A stretch of 46,861 bases of DNA from JAPXRI01 sp033813635. GTDB taxonomy: Bacteria; Bacillota; Clostridia; Oscillospirales; QAMX01. Shown here one piece after another: positions 24,999 to 33,106 of the stretch (positions are counted from its first letter, which is position 1; each line of letters opens with the position of its first letter). The DNA is taken from NCBI GenBank assembly GCA_033813635.1, contig JAPXRI010000019.1:1-46861 (forward strand), written 5' to 3'. Under the pieces are notes generated by a model. It saw only the letters and a list, made by a program, of their open reading frames with translations. It did not search any database and was not told where the DNA came from. The translations under genes were made by a program, and so were the position numbers.

Positions 24999-25910
24999 TC
25001 AATCGATATCCGCAACGACCTTTGCAGGTGGGGTTGAGAGGACGAACGGGTTTTTTAAAAGGTGTTTTATGTATTTCAGAGCCGAAGCGTAGTAGAATCC
25101 GTCGCAGATGCGTTCGTCGCAGACAAACTTATAATCGATGAACTTTCTCTCCTCGGTTTTTCCGTCCTTGTTCAGTACGAACTGTGTGCGTTTGGCTCCG
25201 AACGCGAGAAAAATCGGGATATTGCCGAAATCGTAGAGGTGGTGGTAGATAGGCGGAATACCGAGAGAACCCATCGAGGTTATAAAAAGCGAGCCGTGAA
25301 ACGGGCTCAGCTGCAGAAGATTTTTGGGGAGTATGCCGAAATAGTCGAGCAGGCCGAGAAACCAGACGGTGAATTTGAACGCGAGGCCGGGGATATAGCC
25401 TAAAAACCCGGCCAGCTTATCGAAGCTTGAATCAAGCTTTGCGCTGTTTTTCTCCTTATCTACCTTTCGGTTTATCTCGGCATAGACATCCTCGGCCGTG
25501 GCGTCCGGCTTGAACACTGCCTTTATCACCGTGTCGGGGGAGTTTAGCTGCATGTCTTTCTTTATTGTCAGCGCCACCTCAATGTTGTTTCGGGCGTAGA
25601 CCTTTTGTCCGCTGATAAACCGGTTGATGCCCGGTCTCTGGGAGACGGTTCTGACATAGGCGGCGATAAAGACGTGGAGCGCGCCGAAATCGGTGAGCCC
25701 TTCGGTTCTTTTCTGCCTGATATACCGCTCCATGTTATGGATATCGACGGACTCCGAGATATAGTTCGAAGCGCCGTTCCTTGTTTTCATGATATAGGGC
25801 GAAATACGGCTGATCGGCGGAAGCGAGCGCAAGCGCCGGCCGTCGCTTCTGCCTAACAGAGATTTGCGTCTTTTTTTCACCGGAGCGCTTTTTGCACGGC
25901 CCTCTTCCAT
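24999..25910 (-). CDS. 2-oxoacid dehydrogenase E2-like acyltransferase homologue, catalytic His absent
   Basis: 303-residue protein resembling the catalytic domain of dihydrolipoamide acyltransferases and chloramphenicol acetyltransferase. It has PISRISPYIMKTRNGASNYI near residue 32, DFGALHVFIAAYVRTVSQRPGINRF, and a C-terminal segment DERICDGFYYA. In the families the active-site motif is HxxxDG; here the histidine position is glutamate (ERICDG, near residue 266), so normal acyl transfer is unlikely. A lysine/arginine-rich N-terminus (KKRRKSLLGRSDGRR) and a hydrophobic stretch near residues 175-200 suggest membrane contact. No lipoyl domain is present. It precedes ypeB by about 75 bases on the same strand. 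The true role is unknown. Confidence 0.75.
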   Translation of the reverse strand: MEEGRAKSAPVKKRRKSLLGRSDGRRLRSLPPISRISPYIMKTRNGASNYISESVDIHNMERYIRQKRTEGLTDFGALHVFIAAYVRTVSQRPGINRFISGQKVYARNNIEVALTIKKDMQLNSPDTVIKAVFKPDATAEDVYAEINRKVDKEKNSAKLDSSFDKLAGFLGYIPGLAFKFTVWFLGLLDYFGILPKNLLQLSPFHGSLFITSMGSLGIPPIYHHLYDFGNIPIFLAFGAKRTQFVLNKDGKTEERKFIDYKFVCDERICDGFYYASALKYIKHLLKNPFVLSTPPAKVVADID

Positions 25911-25967
25911 TATAATAAAATGCCCCCTGCGTGTGTTTTTTAAGTATGGTTGTATGGGTGGCAGCGT

Positions 25968-27374
25968 TCAATCCCGCGCGCTGATATAGCCGAAATATCT
26001 GCCGAGCCAATAGCCGATAAGGTAATCGTGGCCGTTAAACTCCATTGCCCCGTCAGGGTCGGCGCTGCCGAGGGAGTTATAGGGGTTTTGCACCCAGCAG
26101 GACCAGTCTTTGACTCTGCGGTCTATCGGCACCGGAAGTCCTATTTGGGGTTCGGGGCTGCACGGAGCGGGGTCGTAACGGAACCCGAATTCTTCTTGAT
26201 ACCCGGCTATCGTTCCCTTATTCCACTTGACGTTGAGCGGGAAGTACCGCAGGGTATCCGCCGCCTTGACCGGGACGCCGTCTTCCTCTGCCCTATCTCC
26301 CAGGTATTTCTTTGCGATATAGGCGTACAGCGGACAGCCTATCGCCTTAACTCCGTGGTATAGCTTATCCTTGTTCCAGTAGTCCTCGATCTGCGCGGTG
26401 ATTTTTTCATGGGTTTCTTTATCAGTGGACTCCAGCGCGTATCGTTCCAGCATGCAGCGTATATGCCCGTATATCGTATCCCCTCCGGGCAGCCTGAAGT
26501 CAATTTCCGAATAGCCCTCGTAAAACCCCTGAAGGCTTAAAATGTACTTCTCTGTGAGTCCGGGGTCGGTCTCGAGATCTAAGAGCGGAGCGTAAATCAT
26601 TGCGGCCATCACGTTGTCGGAAAAATTGCTGTACTCCGGCGGGAGCGGAACCCAGCAGCCCACCGAGTAATCGGCGTACTTCTCGTCAAACGCCATTTTT
26701 TTATAGAAATCGTCGTACTTTTTCTCGCCGGTAACGTAGTAGGCGATCTTAAGGTGCTGCAGAAGCAGCATCGCGTTCATAAAGCTGTGGGTCTTTATAT
26801 ATTCGGGGTAATACCTGCCCCAGGTAGTGGTTTTTCCGTCGCTGTCAACGATGCGCAGGTCGTTTTTAATCAGATAATCCACAAGGTCGGCCACATGCTT
26901 TCTGATTAATTCCCTGTCGCCGTCATCCGCAGCCAGCTTATAGCAGTAATAGAGGCCGAAGAAAAGCCCGTCCATCTGGTCGGTGCTGACGTCGCCGTTC
27001 CAGTAAAGCCCCATGGACTCGTTTCTTATCCAGCGTCTGTCATGGAAGTTTGGGTCGGATATCGGCCAGAACGCCCGCGCGAGCAAGCCCCTGGTCCCCG
27101 TAACGCGGCAGAGCGTATCCGCGCCGGAGAGCAGTTCCTTGACAAAGAGCCTGACGCTCTCGTCCTTTGTAACCGCGTACTTCATTGACATGGCGGCCAT
27201 CACGATGCCGGTCATATACGCGTCGTCCGGCATGTTGTAGGCAACGTACGGCCGCTCCGGGGTCGGGACAATCAGCTTGCAGAGCATTTGTCCGCCCTTG
27301 ATGAACCTCTTTTTGATGTCGTGTTCGAATAACACGGCTTTTTGCCGCATGGACAGGCCAGTCGGATAATTCAT
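25968..27374 (-). CDS. Unassigned protein, probable (alpha/alpha) barrel of the six-hairpin glycosidase type
   Basis: 468 residues, no signal peptide. The sequence is helix-rich with repeated aromatic and acidic clusters (DDAYMTGIVMAAMSMKYA; STDQMDGLFFGLYYCYKLA; HSFMNAMLLLQHLKIAYYVTG; DNVMAAMIYAPLLDLE), the pattern of (alpha/alpha)6 or (alpha/alpha)7 barrels found in six-hairpin glycosidases and related epimerases. I cannot name a family or substrate. The start has GGCAGGTT upstream of the ATG. It follows the copper ATPase gene by 62 bases on the same strand, and the next gene downstream begins 57 bases later. The glycosidase reading is moderate; a non-enzymatic barrel is possible. Confidence 0.6.
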   Translation of the reverse strand: MNYPTGLSMRQKAVLFEHDIKKRFIKGGQMLCKLIVPTPERPYVAYNMPDDAYMTGIVMAAMSMKYAVTKDESVRLFVKELLSGADTLCRVTGTRGLLARAFWPISDPNFHDRRWIRNESMGLYWNGDVSTDQMDGLFFGLYYCYKLAADDGDRELIRKHVADLVDYLIKNDLRIVDSDGKTTTWGRYYPEYIKTHSFMNAMLLLQHLKIAYYVTGEKKYDDFYKKMAFDEKYADYSVGCWVPLPPEYSNFSDNVMAAMIYAPLLDLETDPGLTEKYILSLQGFYEGYSEIDFRLPGGDTIYGHIRCMLERYALESTDKETHEKITAQIEDYWNKDKLYHGVKAIGCPLYAYIAKKYLGDRAEEDGVPVKAADTLRYFPLNVKWNKGTIAGYQEEFGFRYDPAPCSPEPQIGLPVPIDRRVKDWSCWVQNPYNSLGSADPDGAMEFNGHDYLIGYWLGRYFGYISARD

Positions 27375-27436
27375 CGTATAACCTGCCTTTCCAAGCCCGG
27401 GGGTTTGATCTTAATGAGAGTTTGCTGCGCGTCTTA

Positions 27437-29866
27437 TTACTTCTCTTTGATATCAACTGCTTTATACCCGGCTTTTTCCACGGCGTCGGCGAGCGCCGCG
27501 TCGGAAACGTCGGCGCTGAGCGTGACGACCGCGGTTTTCTTTTTAAGGTTAACCTTTGCCGAGGCAACCCCGGCGGTTTCGGAGAGCGCTTTTTCGACCC
27601 GCGCGGCGCAGTGCCCGCAGGACATGCCTTCGACGGTTAAAACCTTTTTCATAGTTCCGATATCTCCTTTTCTATTGAAGGCTTTCAGCCTCAACGCGTT
27701 GGTGACTACTGAAATCGAGCTTAAGCTCATCGCGGCTGCGCCGAACATGGGGCTTAGGCTCCAGCCGAACAGCGGTTCGAAGATGCCTGCCGCGAGCGGG
27801 ATCCCGAAGGCGTTGTAGCAGAGCGCCCAGAACAGGTTCTGCCTGATGATGCGGATTGTCTTTTCCGACAGCAGCCGGGCGGTAAGCACGCCTTTGAGCG
27901 ACGGGTCTGTGAGCACGATGTCGGCGGACTCGACGGCGACGTCCGTCCCCCGGAACATAGCCACCCCCACGTCCGCCCGGACAAGCGCGGGCGCGTCGTT
28001 GATCCCGTCGCCGACCATCGCGGTTTTTCTGCCCTCGTTTTGCAGCGATGCGATGGTCTTATCCTTTTCGGAGGGCAGAACCCCCGCGAAAACGCGCTCA
28101 ATGCCGATGCCGGACGCGACCGTCCGGGCGGTGGGTTCGGCGTCTCCGGTTAGCATAATGCACTCAGTACCGTCCTTTTTCAGAGCGTCTATGATAAAAC
28201 CGCTGTCCGGGCGGGGGACGTCAAGCAGCCCGAAGGCGCAGAGCACCCTGCCGGGCTTGGCGAGATATAAAACGGTTTTACCCTCGGAAGAAAGCTTTTG
28301 ACCTATCTCGATAACGAGGCCCCGGAAGGCGAGCATTTTGTCCCCGCCGATAAAATACTGTTCCCCGTTGACTGTGGCGGAGGCGCCGACGCCCGTGAGC
28401 GCTACGAAATCTGCGGCAGTGTATTTATGAGCACCGCGTGCGTCGGCGTAAGCGACAATCGCCCCGGCGAGCGGGTGCTCAGAGCTTCTCTCAATCGCGG
28501 CGGCGATTCCGACAGCCTCGGTTTCAGGCATATCGGCAAGCGGGATCACGTCGGTCACCGAGGGGATGCCCCGGGTGAGGGTACCGGTTTTATCAAACAC
28601 GATCGTGTCGATTTTCGCAAAGGTTTCGAGGGCCTCCGCGTTTTTAACCAGTACTCCGAGGGAAGCGCCTTTTCCGACCGCCACGGTGATTGCCGTAGGC
28701 GTTGCGAGGCCGAGAGAACACGGGCAGGAGATAATCAGAACGGTGATCGCGGCTGTCAGCGCGGTTGAAAAAGCGTCGCCGAGAATCACCCTGACAACCA
28801 GCGTGAGCAGTGCAATCGCTATCACAATCGGGACGAAGATCCCGCTCACCCTGTCGGCAAACCTGGCGATGGGCGCTTTAGAGGCGGAGGCCGATTCCAC
28901 AAGCTTGACGATCTGGGAAAAGACCGTGTTTTCGCCTACCTTTTCGGCTCTGAAGCGGAGATACCCCGTGGTGTTCACGCTGCCGCTGATTACCCGGTCG
29001 CCCAATGTTTTTTCTACCGGCACGCTCTCGCCGGTTATCGACGATTCGTCAAGCGCGGCGCTGCCGAAGACGACCGTGCCGTCTGCCGGGATCGTTCCGC
29101 CGGGCCTGACGACCACGATGTCTCCGGGGACCAGCCTGTCCGCCGGGATCGTCTCCTCCTCGCCGTTATCCTTTTGCAACACCGCCGTCTTCGGGGTCAG
29201 CCTGACGAGCCGCGCGATCGCGCTGCCGGTCTCGTTTTTAGCCCGGCTTTCAAGGTATTTGCCGACGGAGATCAGCGTAAGAATCATCGCAGCGGAATCG
29301 AAATAGAGCGGGGGCATGTAATCGGGGTTCACGGTCTGAATAAAGAGGGCGACGGTGCTGTATATCGCGGCGCTGCCAGAGCCGATTGCGATAAGCGAGT
29401 TCATGTTCGGCGAGAGGTGGAAAAGCGCTTTGGCGCCTGATGAAAAGAAGCCCCTGTTTATATACAATACGGGGAGTAAAAGGACGAACTGAGTAAGGGA
29501 CGAGAATACGGAATGGTGTGAAAAAATCGCCGGGACGGGAATGCCGAGCATACTTCCCATGGCGATATAAAAAATCAGAACCGACAAAACCGCGGACACA
29601 AGGATGCCGGAGAGGCCGAAGTCCCGTTTTTCCGCCGCCTTTTCCTCCCGCGGGCCCGCAGGAGACGCGCCGTAGCCGGCCGATTCCACCGCGTCGATAA
29701 TGTCTGCGTCGGAAAGAAGGCTTTCGTCGTAGCTCACGTCCATCGAATTCTGTAAAAGGGAGACATTTACCGAGTCGACGCCCTGAAGCGCCGAGACGCT
29801 TTTTTCAACTGCGGCGGAGCAGGCTGCGCAGCTCATCCCTTTGACATCGAATTTTTTAACGGTCAT
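27437..29866 (-). CDS. copA: Copper-translocating P1B-type ATPase with C-terminal CopZ-like domain
   Basis: 809-residue heavy-metal ATPase, exporting Cu(I) across the cytoplasmic membrane. In order: N-terminal metal-binding domain with GMSCAAC (Cys 13/16), eight expected membrane helices, the actuator loop TGES near 278, the intramembrane SCPCSLG (CPC near 381), the phosphorylation site DKTGT near 425, the HP motif SSEHPLAGA, and GDGINDAP. Unusually a second metal-binding domain of the HMA type with GMSCGHC is appended at residues 739-809. ATG at 29866 has AAGGAAAG just upstream; a longer frame to 29893 overlaps the PAP2 stop. It is the last gene after pssA-psd-PAP2. See the internal start site for the possible separate CopZ product. 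Confidence 0.93.
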   Translation of the reverse strand: MTVKKFDVKGMSCAACSAAVEKSVSALQGVDSVNVSLLQNSMDVSYDESLLSDADIIDAVESAGYGASPAGPREEKAAEKRDFGLSGILVSAVLSVLIFYIAMGSMLGIPVPAIFSHHSVFSSLTQFVLLLPVLYINRGFFSSGAKALFHLSPNMNSLIAIGSGSAAIYSTVALFIQTVNPDYMPPLYFDSAAMILTLISVGKYLESRAKNETGSAIARLVRLTPKTAVLQKDNGEEETIPADRLVPGDIVVVRPGGTIPADGTVVFGSAALDESSITGESVPVEKTLGDRVISGSVNTTGYLRFRAEKVGENTVFSQIVKLVESASASKAPIARFADRVSGIFVPIVIAIALLTLVVRVILGDAFSTALTAAITVLIISCPCSLGLATPTAITVAVGKGASLGVLVKNAEALETFAKIDTIVFDKTGTLTRGIPSVTDVIPLADMPETEAVGIAAAIERSSEHPLAGAIVAYADARGAHKYTAADFVALTGVGASATVNGEQYFIGGDKMLAFRGLVIEIGQKLSSEGKTVLYLAKPGRVLCAFGLLDVPRPDSGFIIDALKKDGTECIMLTGDAEPTARTVASGIGIERVFAGVLPSEKDKTIASLQNEGRKTAMVGDGINDAPALVRADVGVAMFRGTDVAVESADIVLTDPSLKGVLTARLLSEKTIRIIRQNLFWALCYNAFGIPLAAGIFEPLFGWSLSPMFGAAAMSLSSISVVTNALRLKAFNRKGDIGTMKKVLTVEGMSCGHCAARVEKALSETAGVASAKVNLKKKTAVVTLSADVSDAALADAVEKAGYKAVDIKEK
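27650..27670 (-). promoter_or_regulatory. Internal ribosome binding site and ATG within copA (possible CopZ start)
   Basis: Inside the copA frame an AAAGGAGA site (27670-27663) precedes an in-frame ATG (27652-27650) by 10 bases. Starting there gives a 71-residue protein, MKKVLTVEGMSCGHCAARVE onward, the size and shape of a free CopZ copper chaperone. It may be a relic of a copZ gene fused to copA or a working internal start. The sequence shows the site; use is inference. Confidence 0.6.
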
Positions 29867-29882
29867 TTTCCAATCACTTTCC

Positions 29883-30542
29883 TTAAGCGGCATGCGTGTT
29901 GTCGTCGTTTAGGAATTTCCATTTGATTTTGTAGGCGAACGGGTAGAGTATCAGCGAGAGGAGAGCGGCTGCAAAGAAATCGATAATCGAGTGCTGCTTG
30001 ATGAAAACCGTCGATAGGCAGATCGAGAGCATAATCAGCGCCGAAACGGCCTTCGCCAAATACATCTTCTTGAAATAATCCGATTTAAAAACCGCCAGGT
30101 TAATGCCTATCGCCGCAAAACAGTGCATGCTCGGACAGACATTTGTCGGGGTGTCGGTGCCGTAGATTAAAAGCACCAGCCTGATAAAGATGTTGTCCCT
30201 GTTAAAACCGGCGGGTCTGAAATCGATCGCCGTCGGGAAAACAATGCAGATAACCGTGCAGATAAAGAGTCCTGTAAAGGTGAAGAGCACAAGCCTCAGA
30301 TAGTCCTTTTTCGAGGTTGATAAGAAAAACAGTATCCCCCCCGCGAGGTATAGAAACCAGAGCATATAGGGGATGATAAAATACTCGCAAAACGGAATCT
30401 TATCGTCCAGCGGCGAGTGGATAATTCTGTAATCAAGGGAGATGTACTGGTAGAAAAAATAGACGAAAATATGGTATATGAAATAGAGGAGCGTAAGCTT
30501 GTAGCCGTTGTTTTTGAGCCAACTCCGTTTTGACTGCAGCAT
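29883..30542 (-). CDS. PAP2-family membrane phosphatase
   Basis: 219-residue integral membrane protein with about six hydrophobic helices. PAP2 phosphatase motifs seen are CPSMHCFAAIG (second motif, PSxHC) and STVFIKQHSIIDFFAA (third motif with the catalytic histidine and aspartate). Such enzymes dephosphorylate lipid phosphates (phosphatidic acid, PGP, or isoprenyl pyrophosphates). The start is ATG at 30542, one base after the psd stop, with AAAGGAG upstream inside psd; an apparent longer frame simply overlaps psd. Position directly after pssA and psd suggests a phospholipid role. Its stop overlaps the region before copA. Confidence 0.85.
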   Translation of the reverse strand: MLQSKRSWLKNNGYKLTLLYFIYHIFVYFFYQYISLDYRIIHSPLDDKIPFCEYFIIPYMLWFLYLAGGILFFLSTSKKDYLRLVLFTFTGLFICTVICIVFPTAIDFRPAGFNRDNIFIRLVLLIYGTDTPTNVCPSMHCFAAIGINLAVFKSDYFKKMYLAKAVSALIMLSICLSTVFIKQHSIIDFFAAALLSLILYPFAYKIKWKFLNDDNTHAA

Positions 30543-30543
30543 A

Positions 30544-31410
30544 TCAGAAACGCCGCTCCTTTGTACCGATTTTCTGCCCGAGCTTGACCTCGGTTTCAAA
30601 CCCCACGCGGGAGCTTTCCCGGATACAGTCGTCGATTTCCGCGGCTCCGCTCTTGAGGAGCAGAACAATCGTCGACCCGCCGTATTCGAAATGACCTTTT
30701 TCCTCGCCGCGCGAAAATTCGGAAACATTCTTTCTGTTGACGATTTTTCCGACAAGCATCGCGCCGACCTCTACCTGTACCGCTTTCCCGAAATTTTTCG
30801 TCTGCATAATAGAGTATTCACGGCAGTTTTGCTTGTATACATTATACCTTTCAAATGCGACAGGCCTGACGGTATGCAGAATTCCCTTTATGTACCGGGT
30901 TGCTTCGATTCTCCCGTCGTCGAAAAAAATGTATCTGTGGTAATCGTCGACCCGGAGTCTGAAAATCAGACAGAACCCGCCGGAGAATTCTTCCGCGAGG
31001 GCTTCGTCGTGCAAAAGATCGGAGAGGGAGTAAGGCGAGTTTTTTATGTAGAACACGCTGTCCTTCCCTATGTCGTAAACGCTGAGCTGCCCGTCGCAGG
31101 GGGAAATCAGATGCGACGGGGTCTTGTCAATCGTCCTTGCGCCGTCTGCGAGGGCTCTCGTGAAAAAGTCGTTATAGGACTTATATGGGCGTTTTTCGTA
31201 TAAACTGACGTCGATGCCGGCCCGTTTCACGAACGGGTCGATAATCACGGCGGAGGCGGGCGTGTCGAGCAGTTTCCCTATCACGCGGGAGACCACGGGG
31301 GCGGCCGCGACCTTCAGGCAGACCCGGCCCGGGACGGTGCGGTAGAGAAATGTTAGCGCCGTATTGCCGCGACGGTTGCTTCTTTTTCCGGAACTGCGAT
31401 ATCTTGTCAT
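30544..31410 (-). CDS. psd: Phosphatidylserine decarboxylase
   Basis: 288-residue proenzyme making phosphatidylethanolamine from phosphatidylserine at the cytoplasmic membrane. The self-cleavage site is GGST (residues 244-247), where the serine becomes the pyruvoyl group; many family members have LGST. Other conserved parts are YKSYNDFFTR, ISPCDGQ, LRVDDYHRYIFFDDG and VEVGAMLVGKIVN. The size fits the roughly 290-residue clostridial type. GGTGA lies about five bases before the ATG. It follows pssA by 33 bases and abuts the PAP2 gene, so pssA-psd-PAP2 is very likely one operon. Confidence 0.93.
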   Translation of the reverse strand: MTRYRSSGKRSNRRGNTALTFLYRTVPGRVCLKVAAAPVVSRVIGKLLDTPASAVIIDPFVKRAGIDVSLYEKRPYKSYNDFFTRALADGARTIDKTPSHLISPCDGQLSVYDIGKDSVFYIKNSPYSLSDLLHDEALAEEFSGGFCLIFRLRVDDYHRYIFFDDGRIEATRYIKGILHTVRPVAFERYNVYKQNCREYSIMQTKNFGKAVQVEVGAMLVGKIVNRKNVSEFSRGEEKGHFEYGGSTIVLLLKSGAAEIDDCIRESSRVGFETEVKLGQKIGTKERRF

Positions 31411-31443
31411 AAAATCACCGCGTTTAGCATGACCGTTTAAGCA

Positions 31444-32061
31444 TTATCTTGCGATGATAACGAAAATCAGGATTAGGGCGCCGATAAACGACACTGCGAT
31501 CATGCCGTTTTTCTTAAGCTTTTTGACCTTGAACCGCGCGACGAACGCGAGTGCGGTGCAGGCGAGCAGCAGAGCATAGATCGGTGGAAAGAAATCGGGC
31601 GTCAGGATGTTTTTGAAGCAGTAGACAACCGGAAATATCAGCGCCGCCGTGGTGACGGGGAGTCCGTCGTACGCGACCCGCTCACTCTCCGAAGTGGATT
31701 GGCGCTCGAGCTCGGTAACGCCGTAATAGGCGAGGCGAATCAGTGCCGCGAGCACATACACCGACATAATAAAGTAATAATAACCCCGGTTCATGCCGAT
31801 CGAAAAGCCGATAAACGCGGGCAGAAGCCCGAAGCACACGAGGTCGGATAAGGAATCTATCCAAACGCCGAAGCTTTTTTCCACGGGGGTTCTCTTCCGG
31901 GTTTTGGCCACGGTTCCGTCGAACATATCGCAGACCCCCGCGAAAATCAAACAGAGGATCGCTACAAACGTGTTGCCGTTGGCGGCCGCTATGATCCCGG
32001 CCATACCGGCGACGATTCCGACATAGGTCAAAATCACCGTATAATTGTAAAAGCCGATCAT
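31444..32061 (-). CDS. pssA: CDP-diacylglycerol--serine O-phosphatidyltransferase
   Basis: About 205-residue membrane enzyme of the CDP-alcohol phosphatidyltransferase family, making phosphatidylserine from CDP-diacylglycerol and serine. The signature DG..A...G...D...D is present as DGTVAKTRKRTPVEKSFGVW followed by IDSLSD (aspartates near residues 48, 69 and 73), though AK replaces the usual AR and the middle spacing is a few residues long, as in other clostridial PssA. Several hydrophobic helices flank it. ATG at 32061 has GGGAG nine bases upstream; a TTG at 32070 is too close to that site. It heads the phospholipid unit, preceded by the promoter at 32123-32151. The next gene, psd, uses its product. 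Confidence 0.92.
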   Translation of the reverse strand: MIGFYNYTVILTYVGIVAGMAGIIAAANGNTFVAILCLIFAGVCDMFDGTVAKTRKRTPVEKSFGVWIDSLSDLVCFGLLPAFIGFSIGMNRGYYYFIMSVYVLAALIRLAYYGVTELERQSTSESERVAYDGLPVTTAALIFPVVYCFKNILTPDFFPPIYALLLACTALAFVARFKVKKLKKNGMIAVSFIGALILIFVIIAR

Positions 32062-32122
32062 TAAGCGCAACTCCCGTTTCCTCGCATTTTTCTATATACA
32101 TTTTATTTATATGTACTAAAGT

Positions 32123-32151
32123 ATTATACCACTCGTTTCGCTGTTCGGCAA
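32123..32151 (-). promoter_or_regulatory. Sigma-A promoter for pssA-psd-PAP2
   Basis: On the minus strand TTGCCG (32151-32146), a 17-base spacer and TATAAT (32128-32123), about 60 bases before the pssA ATG. Confidence 0.8.
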
Positions 32152-32168
32152 TACCGAATTGAAGGTGT

Positions 32169-32196
32169 TTGACACGGCATGAAATATTGATATAAT
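32169..32196 (+). promoter_or_regulatory. Sigma-A promoter for the DUF6054-like gene
   Basis: TTGACA (32169-32174), 16 bases, TGA then TATAAT (32191-32196), an extended -10. It is divergent from the pssA promoter and 22 bases before the ATG at 32218. Confidence 0.8.
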
Positions 32197-32217
32197 ATAA
32201 GAAAAGGGGGCGGGAAA

Positions 32218-32559
32218 ATGGCGGACTGCGAATTTGCAACCGTTTTACCGATCGACGAGGCGGAAAAACGCATATGCAGCTATATTGTGGATGGGAGCAT
32301 TACCGGAGAGCTGATCAACCGGTATGTGCTGAACGCGGACGGCGGGAGAAAATGCGTGATCCTCGTATTTGAAAAGCATTTCTGGCGGGCCGGCAACAGG
32401 CTGATGCTGACCGTGACTGTGGATAACCTCTCCGGAAAAACCCGGATACACTCCACCGGAGGCGGCGGGGGAGAGGGGCTTTTCCGCTTTGACTGGGGTG
32501 CGTCCGAAAGCTTCGCCGACGCTCCGGCTCGGGCGCTGAAAGGATTTTTGTGCGAGTAG
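32218..32559 (+). CDS. DUF6054-like small protein
   Basis: 113-residue soluble protein that I recognise as DUF6054-like from CVILVFEKHFWRAGNRLMLTV followed by a glycine-rich turn (GGGGGEGLFRF) and FDWGASESFAD. No enzyme motif, signal or membrane segment is visible and no function is known to me. AAGGGGG lies upstream of the ATG, and it has its own strong promoter and terminator, so it is a single-gene unit between the phospholipid operon and spoIIID. Confidence in it being a real gene is high; the family label is moderate. Confidence 0.75.
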   Translation: MADCEFATVLPIDEAEKRICSYIVDGSITGELINRYVLNADGGRKCVILVFEKHFWRAGNRLMLTVTVDNLSGKTRIHSTGGGGGEGLFRFDWGASESFADAPARALKGFLCE

Positions 32560-32578
32560 CATAGGCATTAGTCTAAAA

Positions 32579-32621
32579 CCGCGGCGATGCCGGTTTAAAA
32601 CCGGGAAGCCGCGGCTTTTTT
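32579..32621 (+). terminator. Intrinsic terminator after the DUF6054-like gene
   Basis: CCGCGGC (32579-32585) pairs with GCCGCGG (32608-32614); within the loop CCGGTTT and AAACCGG pair again. A C then six T residues (32616-32621) follow. Confidence 0.85.
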
Positions 32622-32683
32622 CTTGCCGCCCGGGACCGGGCGCAGCACCCCATTGGGAATGAATCCTGTTTTCACGGCATATA

Positions 32684-32716
32684 TATTTCACATGAGCGTG
32701 TTTATTTTGTGAAATA
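32684..32716. repeat. Nine-base inverted repeat upstream of spoIIID
   Basis: TATTTCACA (32684-32692) and TGTGAAATA (32708-32716) form a perfect nine-base inverted repeat with a 15-base gap, ending about ten bases before the spoIIID ribosome binding site. It could be an operator or leader hairpin. Confidence 0.6.
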
Positions 32717-32738
32717 ATCGAAAGCAGGTGTGTTAACG

Positions 32739-33017
32739 GTGAAGGGCATTCCCGAGGACAGGGCGGTATTGCTGGCGGAATATATTCTTGAAAACAATGC
32801 GACGGTTCGAAGGGCGGCAAAGAAGTTCGGAGTCTCCAAATCAACCGTACATAAGGATATCACGTCCAGACTCTCAGCGTTCAATAAGCCTCTCGCGGAT
32901 GAGGTCAAGCGTGTGCTCGACAATAATAAAGCCGAGCGGCATATCCGGGGCGGACTTGCTACCAAAAGAAAATACGAGCTGACCAGAAGACTTAAAAAGA
33001 AATACAAGCTGTACTGA
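32739..33017 (+). CDS. spoIIID: Stage III sporulation protein D (SpoIIID)
   Basis: 92-residue helix-turn-helix regulator of mother-cell gene expression during sporulation. The whole sequence is near the family pattern: NATVRRAAKKFGVSKSTVHKD (helix-turn-helix) then EVKRVLDNNKAERHIRGGLA and a basic tail KRKYELTRRLKKKYK used in DNA binding. The start GTG at 32739 (VKGIPEDR) aligns with the usual family start and has AGGTG eight bases upstream; a GTG at 32730 would overlap that site. Expression in spore-formers is by sigma-E; I could not confirm a sigma-E promoter here. A dyad repeat lies just upstream. Confidence 0.95.
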   Translation: MKGIPEDRAVLLAEYILENNATVRRAAKKFGVSKSTVHKDITSRLSAFNKPLADEVKRVLDNNKAERHIRGGLATKRKYELTRRLKKKYKLY

Positions 33018-33043
33018 TCAGGGTGCGAATTTTGATAAAACCC

Positions 33044-33073
33044 TTGACAGGGACAGGCAAGGGACTGTATAAT
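33044..33073 (+). promoter_or_regulatory. Sigma-A promoter for the T-box-ileS transcript
   Basis: TTGACA (33044-33049), an 18-base spacer and TATAAT (33068-33073), about 40 bases upstream of the T-box leader. Confidence 0.85.
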
Positions 33074-33106
33074 ATTCGAGTATCTAACAGAATATACCGA
33101 TGAATA

